6,633 nt of DNA. Source: Rhodospirillales bacterium. Lineage in GTDB: Bacteria > Pseudomonadota > Alphaproteobacteria > Acetobacterales > Acetobacteraceae. The position numbers and the translations under genes are program-made. Under the pieces are notes generated by a model. The model was not told where the DNA came from, searched no databases, and worked only from the letters and a program-made list of their open reading frames with translations. Shown in pieces: positions 5,422 to 6,633 of the stretch (position 1 is the stretch's first letter; each line of letters begins with the position of its first letter). The stretch is from contig JAGWZS010000101.1 of assembly GCA_018971905.1 (NCBI GenBank), forward strand, positions 1 through 6,633, read 5' to 3'.

Positions 5422-6633
5422 ACGGATATCTCCATCACCCTCGGCTCCGCGCCGCTTTTGGAAAAAGCCACGCTCTCGGTTGGCGCGGGAGAGCGGATCT
5501 GCCTTGTCGGCCGTAATGGCTCAGGCAAATCCACGCTGCTGAAAATCGCTTCGGGCGAGGTGCCGTTTGATGGCGGGACGCGGTTTTTCCAGCCCGGGGC
5601 GACCATGCGCTATCTGCCGCAGGAGCCGGATCTCTCCGCCTTCGCCAATGTGATGGAGTACGTGCTGGCCGGGCTGGGGCCGAATGATAATGAATACCGC
5701 GCCCGCTATTTGCTGGGCGAGTTGGGGCTCTCCGGCGATGAAAAACCTGCCTACCTTTCGGGCGGTGAGGCGCGCCGCGCCGCGCTGGCCCGCACGCTGG
5801 CGCCCGAGCCTGACCTGCTGCTGCTGGACGAGCCGACCAACCATCTGGATTTACCTGCGATCGAATGGCTGGAGGGGGAGCTGAAGTCGCTTTCCTCCGG
5901 GCTGGTACTCATCTCTCACGATCGGCGCTTTCTGGAAAACCTTTCCCGCGCCATGGTCTGGCTGGACCGCGGGCAGGCCAAGCGGCTGGTCAAAAGCTTC
6001 GTGCATTTCGAGGCTTGGCGCGACGAGGTGCTAGAGCAGGAGGAGCAGGAATTCCACAAGCTGGGCCGCAAGATCGCCCGCGAGGAAGATTGGCTGCGCT
6101 ATGGCGTTACAGCGCGGCGCAAGCGCAACGTGAAGCGCCTGGCCGGGCTGCACAGCCTGCGGGCTGAACGGCGGAATTTCACCCATAAGCTTGGGCTGGC
6201 CAAGCTAGCGACACTAGATGCCGCCACCTCCGGCAAGATTGTGGTGGATGCCGATGGCATTTCCAAAGCCTTTGGCAAACCGATCGTCGATAACCTCACC
6301 TTCCGGGTGTTGCGCGGGGACCGTTTAGGCATTGTCGGCCCCAACGGCGCTGGCAAATCCACGCTGCTGAAGCTGATCCTCGGCCAGTTGGAACCAGATG
6401 CGGGGCAGGTAAAGCTGGGCACGGCGCTGGAAGTGGTCACGCTGGACCAGCAACGCGCGGATTTGAACCCCAACGCCTCGCTGGCGGATACGCTCACCGG
6501 CGGCAATAGCGACCAGGTGGTGGTGGGCGGCCAGGCGCGGCACGTGATCGGCTATATGAAGGATTTCCTGTTCAAGCCGGAACAGGCGCGCACGCCGGTG
6601 GGCACGCTCTCAGGCGGAGAGCGTGGGCGGTTG
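5398..6633 (+). CDS. uup: Uup-type ABC-F ATPase, partial (C-terminus beyond window)
   Basis: A soluble cytoplasmic ATPase with two nucleotide-binding domains and no membrane segments, of the ABC-F class whose members bind the ribosome and influence peptide-bond formation. In the 412 visible residues: first Walker A GRNGSGKST (38-46), signature LSGGE (120-124), Walker B LLLLDEPTNHLD (140-151) with catalytic E145, switch histidine H174; a charged linker rich in Glu, Arg and Lys (about 205-260) containing DWLRYGVTARRKRN (231-244), a Uup-group hallmark; second Walker A GPNGAGKST (314-322) and second signature LSGGE (404-408), just before the window ends. Roughly 200 residues are missing, including the second Walker B and the C-terminal coiled coil expected of Uup. 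The ATG at 5398 starts where the family usually begins (MAPPLLLL), but no Shine-Dalgarno site precedes it and the start sits in a strong hairpin. It may be co-transcribed with the upstream lipoprotein. EttA or YheS types are less likely given the linker. Confidence 0.9.
   Translation, partial: MAPPLLLLTDISITLGSAPLLEKATLSVGAGERICLVGRNGSGKSTLLKIASGEVPFDGGTRFFQPGATMRYLPQEPDLSAFANVMEYVLAGLGPNDNEYRARYLLGELGLSGDEKPAYLSGGEARRAALARTLAPEPDLLLLDEPTNHLDLPAIEWLEGELKSLSSGLVLISHDRRFLENLSRAMVWLDRGQAKRLVKSFVHFEAWRDEVLEQEEQEFHKLGRKIAREEDWLRYGVTARRKRNVKRLAGLHSLRAERRNFTHKLGLAKLATLDAATSGKIVVDADGISKAFGKPIVDNLTFRVLRGDRLGIVGPNGAGKSTLLKLILGQLEPDAGQVKLGTALEVVTLDQQRADLNPNASLADTLTGGNSDQVVVGGQARHVIGYMKDFLFKPEQARTPVGTLSGGERGRL

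Overview
The window looks like chromosomal DNA from an alphaproteobacterium. It is GC-rich, Shine-Dalgarno sites are sparse, and the ABC-F and PotA-like proteins resemble alphaproteobacterial versions. An acidophilic or acetic-acid-type Acetobacteraceae is my best guess, made from general resemblance only. I see no tRNA, rRNA, CRISPR array, insertion sequence or integrase.

Layout. (1) Positions 1-803, minus strand: the N-terminal 267 codons of a PotA-type ATPase of a polyamine-like ABC importer, cut by the window edge. It has a good RBS and a plausible promoter about 220 bp upstream. (2) Positions 804-1265: a divergent intergenic region with leader elements for both flanking genes, including a six-codon micro-ORF just before the plus-strand gene. 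(3) Positions 1266-3332, plus strand: a membrane MHYT-GGDEF-EAL protein. Its EAL (c-di-GMP phosphodiesterase) catalytic set is complete, while its GGDEF domain has lost a metal ligand and the I-site arginine. (4) Positions 3329-3772, minus strand: a small single-pass membrane protein of unknown function, whose stop codon overlaps that of the MHYT gene in a shared TTAA. (5) Positions 3970-4902, plus strand: a GtrB/DPM1-like polyprenyl-phosphate glycosyltransferase. (6) Positions 4973-5350, plus strand: a small proline-rich lipoprotein with a run of seven prolines. (7) Positions 5398-6633, plus strand: the first two thirds of a Uup-type ABC-F ATPase, cut by the window edge.

How the genes relate. 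The polyamine-type importer and the c-di-GMP enzyme are divergently transcribed and could share a control region. The glycosyltransferase, lipoprotein and ABC-F genes run in the same direction with short gaps, but a strong GC hairpin followed by a T-rich stretch sits between the last two and contains the ABC-F start codon. Uup-family ABC-F proteins have been linked to relief of ribosome stalling at polyproline. A polyproline-coding gene directly upstream of a uup homologue, with a terminator-like hairpin over the uup start, is therefore the most interesting arrangement here. A regulatory link is inference only.
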